64,000 nt of DNA from Branchinecta lynchi (lineage: Eukaryota > Arthropoda > Branchiopoda > Anostraca > Branchinectidae), in contig JAKZAP010000008.1 in assembly GCA_023053575.1 (NCBI GenBank), positions 2,009,001 through 2,073,000 of the forward strand, read 5' to 3'. Under the pieces are notes generated by a model that saw only the letters and a list, made by a program, of their open reading frames with translations, was not told the origin of the DNA and did no database searches. Both the position numbers and the translations under genes were made by a program. Positions within the stretch are counted from its first letter, which is position 1, and the number at the start of each line of letters is the position of its first letter. Shown piece by piece: positions 45,720-57,690 of this stretch.

Positions 45720-46129
45720 TGCTCACTTCACTAGTCCCACCGACCTTAGCCTGTCGGTTGTCAAAGTAACGACGGACGAAAACACCAGCTGGCCAAAAAG
45801 ACGGTTTCATGACCGTTTCATAGTATATGGCTGGAATACCGATCCTGACAGAAACACTCTGCTGCTTACTAGACTTCGGCTCAATTTTGTCACAATGGAT
45901 TGCATCCAACTTACACTTTAGTCTCTGCGCAAGAGCATTCCTCACCGCTAAAAGCTCAGTGGATGGATCTAGTCTCGAGACAAAAATCGATCGCGACTGA
46001 CTATGCAAGTTTGACTTAACTCCTTTAAGCGTATTTTTGGTAACAGAACCGACAAACGCACTTGAGGGATTTGCACTCGGCCTACCGGTAGCGGTCTTGG
46101 GTAAACGGCTATTTTTCCGGGGACGGCGG
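45709..46129 (-). CDS. LINE3 ORF1 C-terminus (partial)
   Basis: Open from the 5' junction at 46129 to TAG 45709-45711, about 140 codons. After a basic linker, IFVSRLDPSTELLAVRNAL starts a compact domain ending WPAGVFVRRYF, a layout seen at the C-terminus of several LINE ORF1 proteins. ORF1 overlaps the ORF2 start by 11 bases. Confidence 0.7.
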
Positions 46130-46133
46130 AAAA

Positions 46134-47111
46134 GCGTAACTGGAATCGTATAGATGCTGTGCTCTACATTTCTACGTTAACTAATCTTCTCTCGCTTTTA
46201 AAAGTTCCTTTTCACCTTCTTCAGACTGGTATAGCAGCTACTACTTCGTCCGTTGATATTAATTGTTATTATAGCGAGCTTGTCCATTGCTTGAAATTGG
46301 CAGCCGATACTGCTGTACCGACTGAGAGAATTCGAGTTGGTACAAGGAAACCTATTTGGAAAGTCAGTCCTGAAGTTAAGAAGGCAAAAAACACGGCAAA
46401 ATTTTGGCTAAAAATCTGGATTGCTTGTGGACGTCCAGGGAATGGTACTGTCTTTAATCTAAAAGCTAAAACGAAGCGTGAATACAAATCTTCACTTAAA
46501 AATGCTCGTTTGAATGGCTTAGATGCTCCCAGTGACAAAAAAGCGTGGCAAAAGGTCCTTCGTACAGATAAAGGTTCAGCTGTACCTCCTTCCACGCTAA
46601 CGATGGCTGACTGGACCAGCCACTACAGTGGTCTATTCAGTGGTTGCAAAAACCAGATTCAGCAGCACTTTGAAAATTTACTTCTTAAATACCTACCAAG
46701 GAAGATATTTCAACCTTCTGTTCTTCCCGTTACTTGTTCTTCCATCGAAATTGCTTTCCGAAAATTAAGAAGAACTGGTTCTACAGATTGTGATGGCCTT
46801 AGTGCCGATTTTTTCAAAATTGAGTGTCCAGCTTTAACACAACACCTTCAGCTGCTATTTCAAATTTGTTTATGCCAGGGTTTGGTTCCGAATAGTTTCC
46901 TCTTGGGATACTATAACATCGGTGATTAAGCGAGGGAAAGACGCGGACCTTTGCAAAAGCTATCGGCCAATTACAGTTTCTTGTACCATAAGCAAAATCC
47001 TGGAATACATCCTTCTTCCAGAAATAGTTGAAAAATGTCGCTTTGGTTCAATGCAGTTTGGATTCCGTTCGAGCGCCAGTTGTGCGCACGCTCATCACAT
47101 ATTGACAAAAA
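46134..47111 (+). pseudogene. LINE2 copy A ORF2, segment 2: linker and start of RT
   Basis: Resumes RNWNRIDAVLYIST and runs through the linker (CGRPGNGTVFNLKAKTKRE) to RT (SYRPITVSCTISKILEYILLP, MQFGFRSSASCAHAHHILT). One extra base near 46910 (GGGATACTATAAC versus GGGTACTATAAC in copy B) shifts the frame and creates the stop at 46927-46929. The segment ends at GACAAAAA (47107-47111), where a 5.66-kb element is inserted. Confidence 0.92.
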
Positions 47112-48497
47112 CTAGACCTACGTTGCCCGGGCAACGTGAAGTGTTGCGGCAACCTTTGTCCGGCTTCGCCGGCTAAAGTGTTGCGAGAGCAACACTTTGG
47201 TTTTGTTTCTTCGCTGTCGGTTAAATGCTGAAATTGTCAACTTATCGAAGCTTTTAAAACGGTATGTTCTAAAAAGAATAATCACATAATCAAAAGCTGT
47301 TGTTTAGCGTTGTAAAACCAACAACAAAACAATATCGGAAGAAGGCTATCCGTAACGTTTCAGGATTAAAATACCATAGATGACACTATTAATTATTACA
47401 AAACTACCTTCTTGGTTTACATTACCGTATCGTTTGTACCCGTTGCGTAAACAGTTAATCCTAGGTTATAGCGATAGACTATCGATACAAACTTTCTTAC
47501 TGTCATATTTACAGAAATCGAATACAATGTGCACCAATTTTCAAAAATTTCTAGCCCCTCGTGAACCGATCTTACTTACAAGTCCCATGCATGTCTTACA
47601 ATTGGGAACAAAATTGTTCTTACCATCGAATACACCTGAGACAAATAACAGGTATACCAGCTAGCAAAAGCTGCAAACTCCTCGTTGCCGAAGATGATTA
47701 TGAGCTAACAGTCGACTGTTGCTTACAGTCGACTGTTGCTTACAAGTCCTTTACATGTCTCGCAACTGGTATCGCCTATTTTTGGTTTCAGTGTGTACCT
47801 TACTCCTGAAGTTGTCAACCCCTTGAAACTTTCAAACTGGTTTATCTCATGAAGGATTTTTGTTCAAAAGAATGGATGGCATATGTTTTGATCAGCTCTT
47901 CAAGGGCTATCGATTGCCATAACCACAACAAAAGCATATCGGAAAAAGGGACTAAATTTACAATGTGCACCAATTTTCAAAAATGTCTAGCCCCTCGTGC
48001 TTACTTACAAGTCCCTCTCCCGTGATTGACATCAAATTCACCGGAAACAAATAATGGATACACCAGATATCAAAAGTTGCAAATCCCTCATCGCTGAAGA
48101 TGATTATAGCATAAAAGCCGATTATTACTTACAAGTCCCATGCATGTCTTACAATTGGGAACAAAATTGTTCTTACCATCGAATACACCTGAGACAAATA
48201 ACAGGTATACCAACTAGCAAAAGCTGCAAACTCCTCGTTGCCGAAGATGATTATGAGCTAACAGTCGACTGTTGCTTACAGTCGACTGTTGCTTACAAGT
48301 CCCTTACATGTCTCACAACTGGTATCGCCTATTTTTGGTTTCAGTGTGTACCTCACTCCTAAAGTTGTCAACCCCCTGAAACTTTCAAACTGGTTTATCT
48401 CATGAAGGATTTTTGTTCAAAAAAATGGATGGCATATATTTTGATCAGCTCTTCAAGGGCTATCGATTGCCCTAACCACAACAAAAGCATATCGGAA

Positions 48498-49950
48498 CAA
48501 GACCAAAGGTTTCGATGGGATCCCAAAAATTCAATATCTGATCCAGACAACTGGGTCTTGTCTTAGCCAGATCCAGTCTTCGCCAGACTCCTTGAACATT
48601 TTTACAATTAAAATTCAGAAACAGATTAAGGCCAAATAGCTAATCACCTGAGAAAACCAAGTTCAGATTTGGATTCAGCATGTGTGTTTACCCCTATAAG
48701 TCATATCTGTTTTGACGAAAACTTCCTGCCACTTCTGCCAATTTCCCGGTTCCGGCCGAACTCCAGAACTACTTGTCCGGCGAAAAAAGAAAGCTCAAAG
48801 ACGAAATCAGGGTATCTTCTTTCCCCAGTAATGAACATCTAATCAACTTCAAATAGAAATTTAGCTTATAACAAATTTTCCGATTCCAGCCGGATTCCGG
48901 TCGAACTATATGTCCGGGTAAAATACGATTGTCACACAGGGACTCAGCATCTCTTCTTACCCCTAAATCGCTTATCTAATCAACTAGAAATAAAACTTTG
49001 ACTTCCAACAGTTTTCCGGTTTTGGCCGGATTCCGGACGAACTACGTGTCCGGGTAGAAACTTGTTTTCACATATGTGTTCAGCATGTCTTCTTGCCCTA
49101 AATCAAACATCTAATCAACTCCAAACAAAACTTTTAATTTTGACAAGCTTTCCGGTTTGGGCCGGATTCCGGTCGAAATACTTCTCCGTCGAGAAAATAG
49201 TTTTCACCATCGTCTTCAGCATGTCTCCCTACCTCTGAATCGAAATTTAATCAACTTCAAATAAAACTTTTACTTTCAACAAACTTTCCGGTTTGGGCCG
49301 GATTCCGGGCGAAATAGTTGTCCATCGAGAAAATAGTTTTCACCATCGTCTTCAGCATGTCTTCCTACCCCTAAACCGAACATCTAATCAATTTCAAATA
49401 AAACTTTTACTTTCAACAAACTTTCCGGTTTGGGCCGGATTCCGGGCGAAATACTTGTCCGTCGAGAAAATAATTTACACCATCGTCTTCAGCATGTCTT
49501 CCTGCCCATAAATCGAACATCTAATCAACTTCAAATAAAACTTGTACTTTCGACAAACTTTCCGGTTTCATGTCATGTCCGACGACAAAATGGTTTTCAC
49601 CATCGTGTTCAGCATGTCTTCTTACCCCATAATCGACTATCACATTAGCTGTTTCAAAATATTTTGTTTGTCCCTTAATTTGAATCCCCTCCCCCACCCC
49701 TAAATGTAGAGCTACAAAGCCCATCTACGAACTTGACTGGTCCGACGACCCAACGAACCCTCACACCAAGTTTCATCAAAATATCTCATTCCCTTCGAGA
49801 GTTATCGTGCTTACAGACGGACGGACGGACGGACGGACGGACGGACGGACAGACGGACGGACGGACGGACGGACAGACGGACGGACGGACGGACAGACGG
49901 ACAACTTTTGCGATGTCATAGGTATCCCTCCACTTACGTTTTGGGATCCC
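48498..49950 (-). mobile_element. HINE-like element, CAAGACC family, nested, with expanded microsatellite
   Basis: From CAAGACCAAAGG to GGGATCCC. Sister core units read ATCGGAAAAAGGGACTAAAT or ATCGGAAGAAGGGACTAAAT; here ATCGGAA precedes the element and AAAAAGGGACTAAAT follows it. Core units of about 137 bp. Nearly identical to 40498-41763 outside the microsatellite. Confidence 0.92.
49816..49901 (+). repeat. (GACG)n microsatellite in the HINE right arm
   Basis: About 21 tetramers, mostly GACG with interspersed GACA, just before CAACTTTTGCGATGTC. The same site has two to four tetramers in the copies at 4782, 26091 and 40498, so it expanded here. Confidence 0.93.
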
Positions 49951-52013
49951 AAAAAGGGACTAAATTGACTTTGCAGTCAGTTGAACTTTATCCTTTTCAA
50001 TCGTAGACATCGTGACGGATGAAAACTTGGAATAATATCCTATATAATCTAGTTGGTATTATAAAGCTATCCGTAACTTTTTAGGATTATACCATAGATA
50101 ACACTATTAATTATTACGAAACTACCTTGTTTTACATTACAGTATCGTTTGTACCCGTTGCGTTAACAGTAAATCCTAGGTTACAGCGATAGACCAACGA
50201 TACAAACTTTCTTACCGTCAGATCTATATAAATCGAATACAATTTGCAACAATTTGCACAAAATTCTAGCCCCTCGTGCACCGATTCTACTGACAAGTCC
50301 CTTTCCCGTGATAGACATCAAGTTCACCGGATAAAAATAATGGGTACACCGACTAGCAAAAGTTGTAAACCCATAATCGCTGAAGATTTGTGTAGCATAA
50401 CAGCCGATTATTACTTAAAACTCCCTTGCAAGTTTTACATTTGGGAACCAAATTGTTCATCAAATGACAGGTACGCCAACTAGCGAGAGCTGCAAACCCC
50501 TCATTGCCGAAGATGATTATGAGCTAATAGTCAACTGTCGCGTACAAGTCCCCTAAAAGTCTCACAACTGGTATCGCCTATTTTTGGTTTCAGTGTGTAT
50601 CTTACTACTGAAGTTGTCAACCCCTTGAAACTTTCAAACTGGTGTATCTCATAAAGGAATTTTTTTACCAAAAAATGGATGTCATATACTTTGATCAGCT
50701 CATCAGCGGCTATCGATTGCCGTCGAAGTCGAACTTTATCCTTTTCAATCGTAGATATCGTGACGGATGAAAACTTGGAACAATATCTTATATAATCTAG
50801 TTGATAAAGCTATCCGTAACTTTTCAGGATTAAAATACCATAGATGACACTATTAATTATTACAAAATTACCTTATTGTTTTACATTACCGTATCGTTTG
50901 TACCCGTTGCGTAAATAGTTAATCCTAGGTTATAGCGATAGACCATCGATACAAACTTTCTTACTGTCATATTTACAGAAATCGAATACAATGTGCACCA
51001 ATTTTCAAAAATTTCTAGCCCCTCGTGAACCGATTCTTACTTACAAGTCCGTCTCCCGTGATTGACATCAAATTCACCGGAAACAAATAATGGATATACC
51101 AGCTATCAAAAGTTGCAAGCCCCTCATCGCTGAAGATGATTATAGCATAAGCTTTTTAAACGGGATGTTCTAAAAAAATTAATCATATGATCAAAAGGTA
51201 TTCTTCAGCGTTGTAAAAACAACAACAAAATAATATAGGAAGAAGGGACTAAATTAACTTTGCAGTCAATTGTACTTTATCCTTTTCAATCGTAGACATC
51301 GTGACTTATATAATCTAGTTGGTAATAGAAAGCTATCCGTAACTTTTCAGGATTAAAATACCATAGATGACACTATTAATTATTATGAAACTACCTCATT
51401 GCTTTACATTTTCGTTTGTATCCGTTGTGTAAACAGTTAATCCTCGGTTACATTGATAGACCATCGACACAAACTTTCTTACCGTCAGATTTATAGAAAT
51501 CGAATACAATGTGCACCCATTTGCAAAAATTCCTAACCCCTCGTGAACCGATTCCTACTTACAAGTCCCTCTCCCGTGATATACATTAAGTTAACCGGAA
51601 ACAAATAATGGGTACACCAGCTAGCAAAAGCTGCAAACCCATCATCGCAGAAGATGATTGTAGCATAACAGCCGATTATTACTTACAAGTCCCTTGCATA
51701 TCTTACCATTGGGAACCAAATTGTTCTTACCATCGAATACACTGGAAACAAATAACAGGTATACCAACTAGCAAAAGCTGCAAACCCCTCATTACCGAAG
51801 ATGATTATGGGCTAACAGTCGACTGTTGCTTAAAAGTCCCCTATATGCATCATAACTGGTATCGCCTATTTTTGGTTTCAATGTACCTTACTATGAAGTT
51901 GTCAACCCCTTTGAAATTTTCAAACTGGTGTATCTCATGAAGGAATTTTTGTACCAAAAAATGGATGACATATACTTTGATCAGCCCATCAATGGCTATC
52001 GATTGCCGTCGAA

Positions 52014-52769
52014 AAAAAAATTCTACCTGTCTTAGTTCAAAAGTTGACTTTTTTGCCGTAGGCCAACTTTCTAACGTCACGACTTAGAAAGGAGCAAAGG
52101 ATAAGCTCTAGTTTCTTTAGCAATGAGAGAACTTTTAAAGTTTAAGAGGCACATCTGATACCGTTACTCTACCACAAACCAAAGTGCAAAAAAAAAAAAT
52201 TATAAACTCAGCTGAAATCGTCGCAGACGGACAGAAACAATAGATGGCAGCACTTTCGGACCCGTGGGAAAAAGCCACTTTTTTGTCTCTGTAGATTTTT
52301 CTATTTATCACTCAAAGAAGATATGTTGGCTGTGGGGCCGGGTAACTGCCGCATATATTTAACACTTATAGATTTTAGTCCATCTTCAATTCGAAACTGG
52401 TGCCTGCCTGCTAGCGTGCTAGAACGGAGCTTTCCACTCGAAAGCAGAAACATGGTTTGATGAAACGAAAGGTTCGCTAGACAACTTCAGATAGTCCTCT
52501 CTGACATAGGCTATACAACTCCACTTCACTTCGCAAACCGTAGGCTCTGGCTCGATGACAAGCAAAAACGTAGGCAAGAGTTCTACGGAGCTTTCCAAAA
52601 TGTAATGTCATATTCGTCAATCCGGCCTAAGGTCCACACTTTCCGTAAAAACCGCACAGGTTAGACCCTTCTCAGTTACCAGGAATAAAATGAAATCGGA
52701 GTCATAGGAAAAAAAAAAAAAAAAAAAAAAAAAAACGAGGACAAAACCAAAGTGTTGCTCTCGCAACAC
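52014..52769. other. Terminal non-repeated part of the 5.66-kb element, with poly-A run
   Basis: No coding sense; runs of A at 52014-52020, 52190-52199 and 52709-52735. It ends with the ACAAAACCAAAGTGTTGC arm that mirrors 47180-47215. Confidence 0.5.
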
Positions 52770-53842
52770 AATGATGAAACAGGCTACCCGCGACAAGTCT
52801 GCTATACATATATGTTCTATAGATATAGCTGGTGCTTTTGACAATATAACGCACTCTCAGGCCCTATTTTCTCTCATTACTTCTGGCGTGAATCTGTCTG
52901 TTGTCTATCTGTTAAAATTTTGGTATGGTCATTCTTCAGTAAGGTTCAAATGGCAAGGTAGCTTGTCAAAGATTATTCCAGTCCGAACTGGTGTTCGTCA
53001 AGGGGGAGTCTTATCTCCCTACATCTTCAAATCGGCCATATCTTCTTGTCTTGATTCTTTGCATCCTGCTTACTTTTATAAAGACCACGCCTTCAGCTAC
53101 ATAGCTTACGTGGACGACTTGCTCTTAGTAAGCCGTACCCGATCCACACTCACCAAAAATGTCTGTAAGCTGTCGTCGGAACTTCTCAAAATCGGTCTTG
53201 AAGTTAACCTCTCAAAATGTGAGTACCTGCATTTCAACCCTTCATCAAATCGTTTGAATGCTAAAGCTTCTATCTCTCTTGGATCGTTCGTCGTCAGATC
53301 AACAGAATCTCTACGATGGCTTGGCATCACATTCAAATCCTCGTTGTCAAGATTTTGCTCTTCGGTTGTTCAAGAAGTTTCTAGATCAATCCGTACCGCC
53401 TATGGGCGCATCGTCCCCAACCGGGGGCGCTATAATCGTAAAGCTTTGGGAAAATTGTACAGTACCTTCTGCGCTCCTTCTATACTATTTCGTTCTAGTG
53501 TCACTCATGTTCTGCGAAAGAAGGAGATAAAAAAGATGAGATCATGTTATTTTAAATATGCAAAGCACCTGCTCCACTTGTCGAAATTATGCCACAACCA
53601 TACTTTGACGGAGAAGTTCAAAATTCAAGATGCAAGTGTTACCCTTTTGGATGTTTCTTCTTCGCTATCAAAAATCATTGACAACAGAACCCAACCAGCG
53701 CACGACCTTCTACACTGCTTCCTGGCCGACGATTGAAATTAAGTGTCTTTTTGTGTATGTTTATGTGTTTTATTTACTTTCTTCATTTACTCCGCTTTCT
53801 GAAAACGGCGGGTTATAAATAAATTACTTATTACTTACTTAC
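52770..53842 (+). pseudogene. LINE2 copy A ORF2, segment 3: RT core, C-terminus and 3' tail
   Basis: Reads MMKQATRDKSAIHICSIDIA, then GVRQGGVLSPYIF, then AYVDDLLLVSRT (YVDD where copy B has YADD), and the C-terminal domain to CFLADD and TGA 53734-53736. The 3' UTR has TTTACTCCGCTTTC, the hairpin AAACGGCGGGTT, ATAAATAAA and an ATTACTT-type tail near 53820-53842. Confidence 0.92.
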
Positions 53843-54065
53843 TAGAAGAGTGAGTAGGTGGGTTTTGTAGCGTTACTTTATTTGCCGTTCTGGTGCGTGC
53901 TTGTTCACCATTTTTTACTGCGTAGTCAGGCAGAATCCCCCTGTGCTTTTCTGTTGATTCCGGATTCCCCCGCCCACCACTCCCCCCACGATGCGCGGAT
54001 CGGGAAGTGACTATTTCCTGCTTAATCATCTAAGGTCCTTGATCTGCCTGCCAAGTTTCATTGTG
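53843..54065 (-). repeat. Spacer between tail-to-tail LINE2 copies, with HINE-A core fragment
   Basis: The right two thirds (53938-54057) match the HINE-A core: ATTCCGGATTCCC, CACGATG...GGATCGGG, AGTGACTATTTCC, TGCCTGCCAAGTTTCAT. The two LINE2 copies apparently landed close together in opposite orientation in or beside this fragment. Confidence 0.6.
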
Positions 54066-56917
54066 TAATAAGTAATAAGTAATTTATTTATAACCCGCCG
54101 TTTTCAGAAAGCGGAGTAAATGAAGAAAGTAAATAAAACACATAAACATACACAAAAAGACACTTAATTTCAATCGTCGGCCAGTAAGCAGTGTAGAAGG
54201 TCGTGCGCTGGTTGGGTTCTGTTGTCAATGATTTTTGATAGCGAAGAAGAAACATCCAAAAGGGTAACACTTGCATCTTGAATTTTGAACTTCTCCGTCA
54301 AAGTATGGTTGTGGCATAATTTCGACAAGTGGAGCAGGTGCTTTGCATATTTAAAATAACATGATCTCATCTTTTTTATCTCCTTCTTTCGCAGAACATG
54401 AGTGACACTAGAACGAGATAGTATAGAAGGAGCGCAGAAGGTACTGTACAATTTTCCCAAAGCTTTACGATTATAGCGCCCCCGGTTGGGGACGATGCGC
54501 CCATAGGCGGTACGGATTGATCTAGAAACTTCTTGAACAACCGAAGAGCAAAATCTTGACAACGAGGATTTGAATGTGATGCCAAGCCATCGTAGAGATT
54601 CTGTTGATCTGACGACGAACGATCCAAGAGAGATAGAAGCTTTAGCATTCAAACGATTTGATGAAGGGTTGAAATGCAGGTACTCACATTTTGAGAGGTT
54701 AACTTCAAGACCGATTTTGAGAAGTTCCGACGACAGCTTACAGATATTTTTGGTGAGTGTGGATCGGGTACGGCTTACTAAGAGCAAGTCGTCCGCGTAA
54801 GCTATGTAGCTGAAGGCGTGGTCTTTATAAAAGTAAGCAGGATGTAAAGAATCAAGACAAGAAGATATGGCCGATTTGAAGATGTAGGGAGATAAGACGA
54901 ATGACGAATGACGAACACCAGTTCGGACTGGAATAATCTTTGACAAGCTACCTTGCCATTTGAACCTTACTGAAGAATGACCATACCAAAATTTTAACAG
55001 ATAGACAACAGACAGATTCACGCCAGAAGTAATGAGAGAAAATAGGGCCTGAGAGTGCGTTATATTGTCAAAAGCACCAGCTATATCTATAGAACATATA
55101 TGTATAGCAGACTTGTCGCGGGTAGCCTGTTTCATCATTTTTGTCAATATGTGATGAGCGTGCGCACAACTGGCGCTCGAACGGAATCCAAACTGCATTG
55201 AACCAAAGCAACATTTTTCAACTATTTCTGGAAGAAGGATGTATTCCAGGATTTTGCTTATGGTACAAGAAACTGTAATTGGCCGATAGCTTTTGCAAAG
55301 GTCCGCGTCTTTCCCTCGCTTAATCACCGATGTTATAGTACCCAAGAGGAAACTATTCGGAACCAAACCCTGGCATAAACAAATTTGAAATAGCAGCTGA
55401 AGGTGTTGTGTTAAAGCTGGACACTCAATTTTGAAAAAATCGGCACTAAGGCCATCACAATCTGTAGAACCAGTTCTTCTTAATTTTCGGAAAGCAATTT
55501 CGATGGAAGAACAAGTAACGGGAAGAACAGAAGGTTGAAATATCTTCCTTGGTAGGTATTTAAGAAGTAAATTTTCAAAGTGCTGCTGAATCTGGTTTTT
55601 GCAACCACTGAATAGACCACTGTAGTGGCTGGTCCAGTCAGCCATCGTTAGCGTGGAAGGAGGTACAGCTGAACCTTTATCTGTACGAAGGACCTTTTGC
55701 CACGCTTTTTTGTCACTGGGAGCATCTAAGCCATTCAAACGAGCATTTTTAAGTGAAGATTTGTATTCACGCTTCGTTTTAGCTTTTAGATTAAAGACAG
55801 TACCATTCCCTGGACGTCCACAAGCATCCAGATTTTTAGCCAAAATTTTGCCGTGGTTTTGCCTTCTTAACTTCAGGACTGACTTTCCAAATAGGTTTCC
55901 TTGTACCAACTCGAATTCTCTCAGTCGGTACAGCAGTATCGGCTGCCAATTTCAAGCAATGGACAAGCTCGCTATAATAACAATTAATATCAACGGACGA
56001 AGTGGTAGCTGCTATACCAGTCTGAAGAAGGTGAAAAGGAACTTTTAAAAGCGAGAGAAGATTAGTTAACGTAGAAATGTAGAGCACAGCATCTATACGA
56101 TTCCAGTTACGCTTTTGGATCCAGGCCTTCTTGGGATTTGGACAACTGATTCGAGAAACAGGGACAACCAAACAGAAAGACAGAGGCAGATGGTCGTCCT
56201 CAATTTTCTCCTCATCAACCTCAACAATACCGTCAATAAGACATGTTTCAGAAACAATCAAATGATCAAGGTTGGAAACATTAGCGCCACGATTATGTAT
56301 ATATGAAAAGGGTAGAGATTTCTCAATGAGACTGTGAGCTACCGGTAAAGAATCGAAAAATAAATCAGTCCGTACAGAGGAAGTCAGAAGATCAGTGTTG
56401 ATATCCCCAACAAGAGCCCATTTCATTCCTTTCCGTGAAATGTCTGACAGAAGTGTTCTGATTTTCTGACAAGCCTTAGCAAATGAACTATGTGATGCAA
56501 TGTTCCGCCGGTCGCAAGGTAAATAAATGTTAACAAGAACAATATTGTCCAGCTGAACGGCAAGAGCGTAACGTCCAGACTGGAACAGTTTTGGTGGTGC
56601 TGAACACTCGCTGGCTCGGAGAAAAATGGCCAACCCACCGGAAGGACGACCTCTAGTTTTCATTGCCGGCTGGATGAACACAAAATGCTCAGGAGATCTG
56701 CGCAAACTTTCGCTACTGGGGGCGGATAGCAGATGCTCTTGGAGACAAAGAATGTCGGAGCTGCCTAGCAAATCATCAAGTAGAAGATCTTTGTCCTTTG
56801 TGCCATTTATATTTAATGACACACAGCGAAGTTTCTTTTCCTGAAAAACCATTATTTGCCAAGACCCACGGCTTTCCTCATAACGCTGCATCTGAGGCTA
56901 AAAGAAACATGACAACC
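54066..56917 (-). mobile_element. LINE2 copy B, uninterrupted but 5'-truncated
   Basis: 2.85 kb on the minus strand, near-identical to copy A and therefore the reference for the interrupted sites. The 5' end lies within ORF1 (CGACGGTTGTCATG..., about 56917). 3' tail repeats TTACTTATTACTT at 54066-54082. Confidence 0.92.
54170..56891 (-). pseudogene. LINE2 copy B ORF2: endonuclease and RT with frameshift and mutated RT motif
   Basis: About 900 codons. Endonuclease frame 56891-55836 (functional ATG likely 56852, TAATG as in copy A), then a shift near 55840-55865 (AAAACCACGG versus AAAAAACACGG in copy A), and linker, RT and C-terminus to the stop at 54170. YADD is intact (AYADDLLLVSRT), but GVRQGGVLSP reads GVRHSSFVLSP because a short GACGAAT duplication replaced the QGG codons. 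The lesions differ from those of copy A, so they arose after the copies separated. Domains: endonuclease about residues 20-250, RT about 390-660. Confidence 0.92.
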
Positions 56918-57387
56918 GTCGAGAAGGCCATTGAAAATAATCTGTCCGAGCCGAGGCGAGGCAGGTTATGAAAAATATCAGCGGAGCGCAGCGAGGTTGA
57001 AATTTTTAGATGTCCGTCGAGGTTGTTATACTGATATGAACCGAGATGGAGGTATGTTAACTATTATAACTTTTTGAACAGAATAATTTTATAGGTAGGT
57101 CTTATTCTTCTTTTGTTGTACTTTTTCGCTAATGGATGTAGGGAATTTTTATTTTAGTAAAGTAGCAAACCAAGCCTACTGTAGACCTAATAAAATGACT
57201 ACTGTTGGGACCCAAGCACTTCAGTTTCTGCCAATATAGTTTTTTACTTTTTGGCGATTCATATGCCATCTAGCGGTCATTCAAACCTACAGATCGACTA
57301 AAATGACTCTAGGGGTTGTGGAAGTAAAAAGTAAACAATAACAAGCCAAACGTGAAGGCTTCTGACATAATTCCAGACAAAGACAGT
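56918..57387. other. No recognisable feature
   Basis: Contains a GAGCCGAGGCGAGG/CGGAGCGCAGCGAGG stretch at 56945-57000, otherwise AT-rich. Nothing supported. Confidence 0.4.
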
Positions 57388-57690
57388 TGCTGAATAACTA
57401 GTCTTTGGAAAGCAAGGGATAGTAGGATGTTGTTTCAGTTGATAAGCTGTATTTTCAGTGGAAATCTGATTGTGTCAAAGTACAACCCAGGGCAAAGGCT
57501 GGTTGCTATGAGATTAAGATGTTCTGTAATTTGTTCAGTGCTAAATAACTAGCTTTTGGAAAGCAAGGGATAGTAGGATGTTGTCTCAGATGACGAGCTG
57601 TATTTTGAGTGGTAATCTGACTATGACAAGCTTGACCTAGGGCACAGACTGATTGTCTAAGAGAGTAAAATTTTCTGTAATTGTTCAACA
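57388..57690. repeat. 151-bp tandem duplication, diverged
   Basis: Both copies contain AATAACTAG, TTGGAAAGCAAGGGATAGTA, GGATGTTGT and GAGCTGTATTTT-like text; starts near 57393 and 57544. Confidence 0.85.

Larger units (their letters stand above)
42815..46129 (-). mobile_element. LINE3, 5'-truncated, inserted antisense in LINE2 copy A
   Basis: Flanked by AAAA at 42811-42814 and 46130-46133; the intact LINE2 copy reads GGATCCAAAAGCGTAAC. Minus-strand order: ORF1 C-terminus, ORF2, short 3' UTR with GTGTATATGGCCTCTGGCTG and a (TTA)n tail. 5'-truncated within ORF1. Confidence 0.93.
47370..52013. repeat. Long-unit tandem core of the 5.66-kb element
   Basis: Recurrent blocks in fixed order: CCATAGATGACACTATTAAT (about 47373, 50095, 50847, 51360), CTAGCCCCTCGTG (47550, 47990, 50267, 51016), GCAAAAGCTGCAAAC, AGTCGACTGTTGCTTA, and GGCTATCGATTGCC (about 47905, 48457, 50708, 51992). 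Full units are roughly 0.75 kb, several are partial, and the HINE at 48498 splits one unit. Confidence 0.75.
47112..52769 (-). mobile_element. Helentron-like 5.66-kb non-autonomous element (CTAGACC family)
   Basis: In the orientation used (stem-loop end as 3') it begins GTGTTGCGAGAGCAACAC and ends with the palindrome CGTTGCCCGGGCAACG, TAGGT and CTAG before TTTTT. The 5' end is repeated inverted near the 3' end (GTGTTGCTCTCGCAACAC at 47180-47197 region). The intact LINE2 copy reads GACAAAAATGATG; here five A precede and two A follow the element. The interior is a tandem array of long degenerate units (next entry), an inserted HINE (48498-49950) and a unique part with a poly-A run. No helicase or Rep ORF. 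Confidence 0.72.

Noticed and set aside
49816..49901. CRISPR-like array
   Set aside because: The direct repeats are a tetranucleotide microsatellite without spacers, in animal DNA.
47561..51940. Several 80-110 codon frames with repeated wording in the 5.66-kb element
   Set aside because: They are translations of tandem repeat units, in shifting lengths, with no protein-like conservation of frame.
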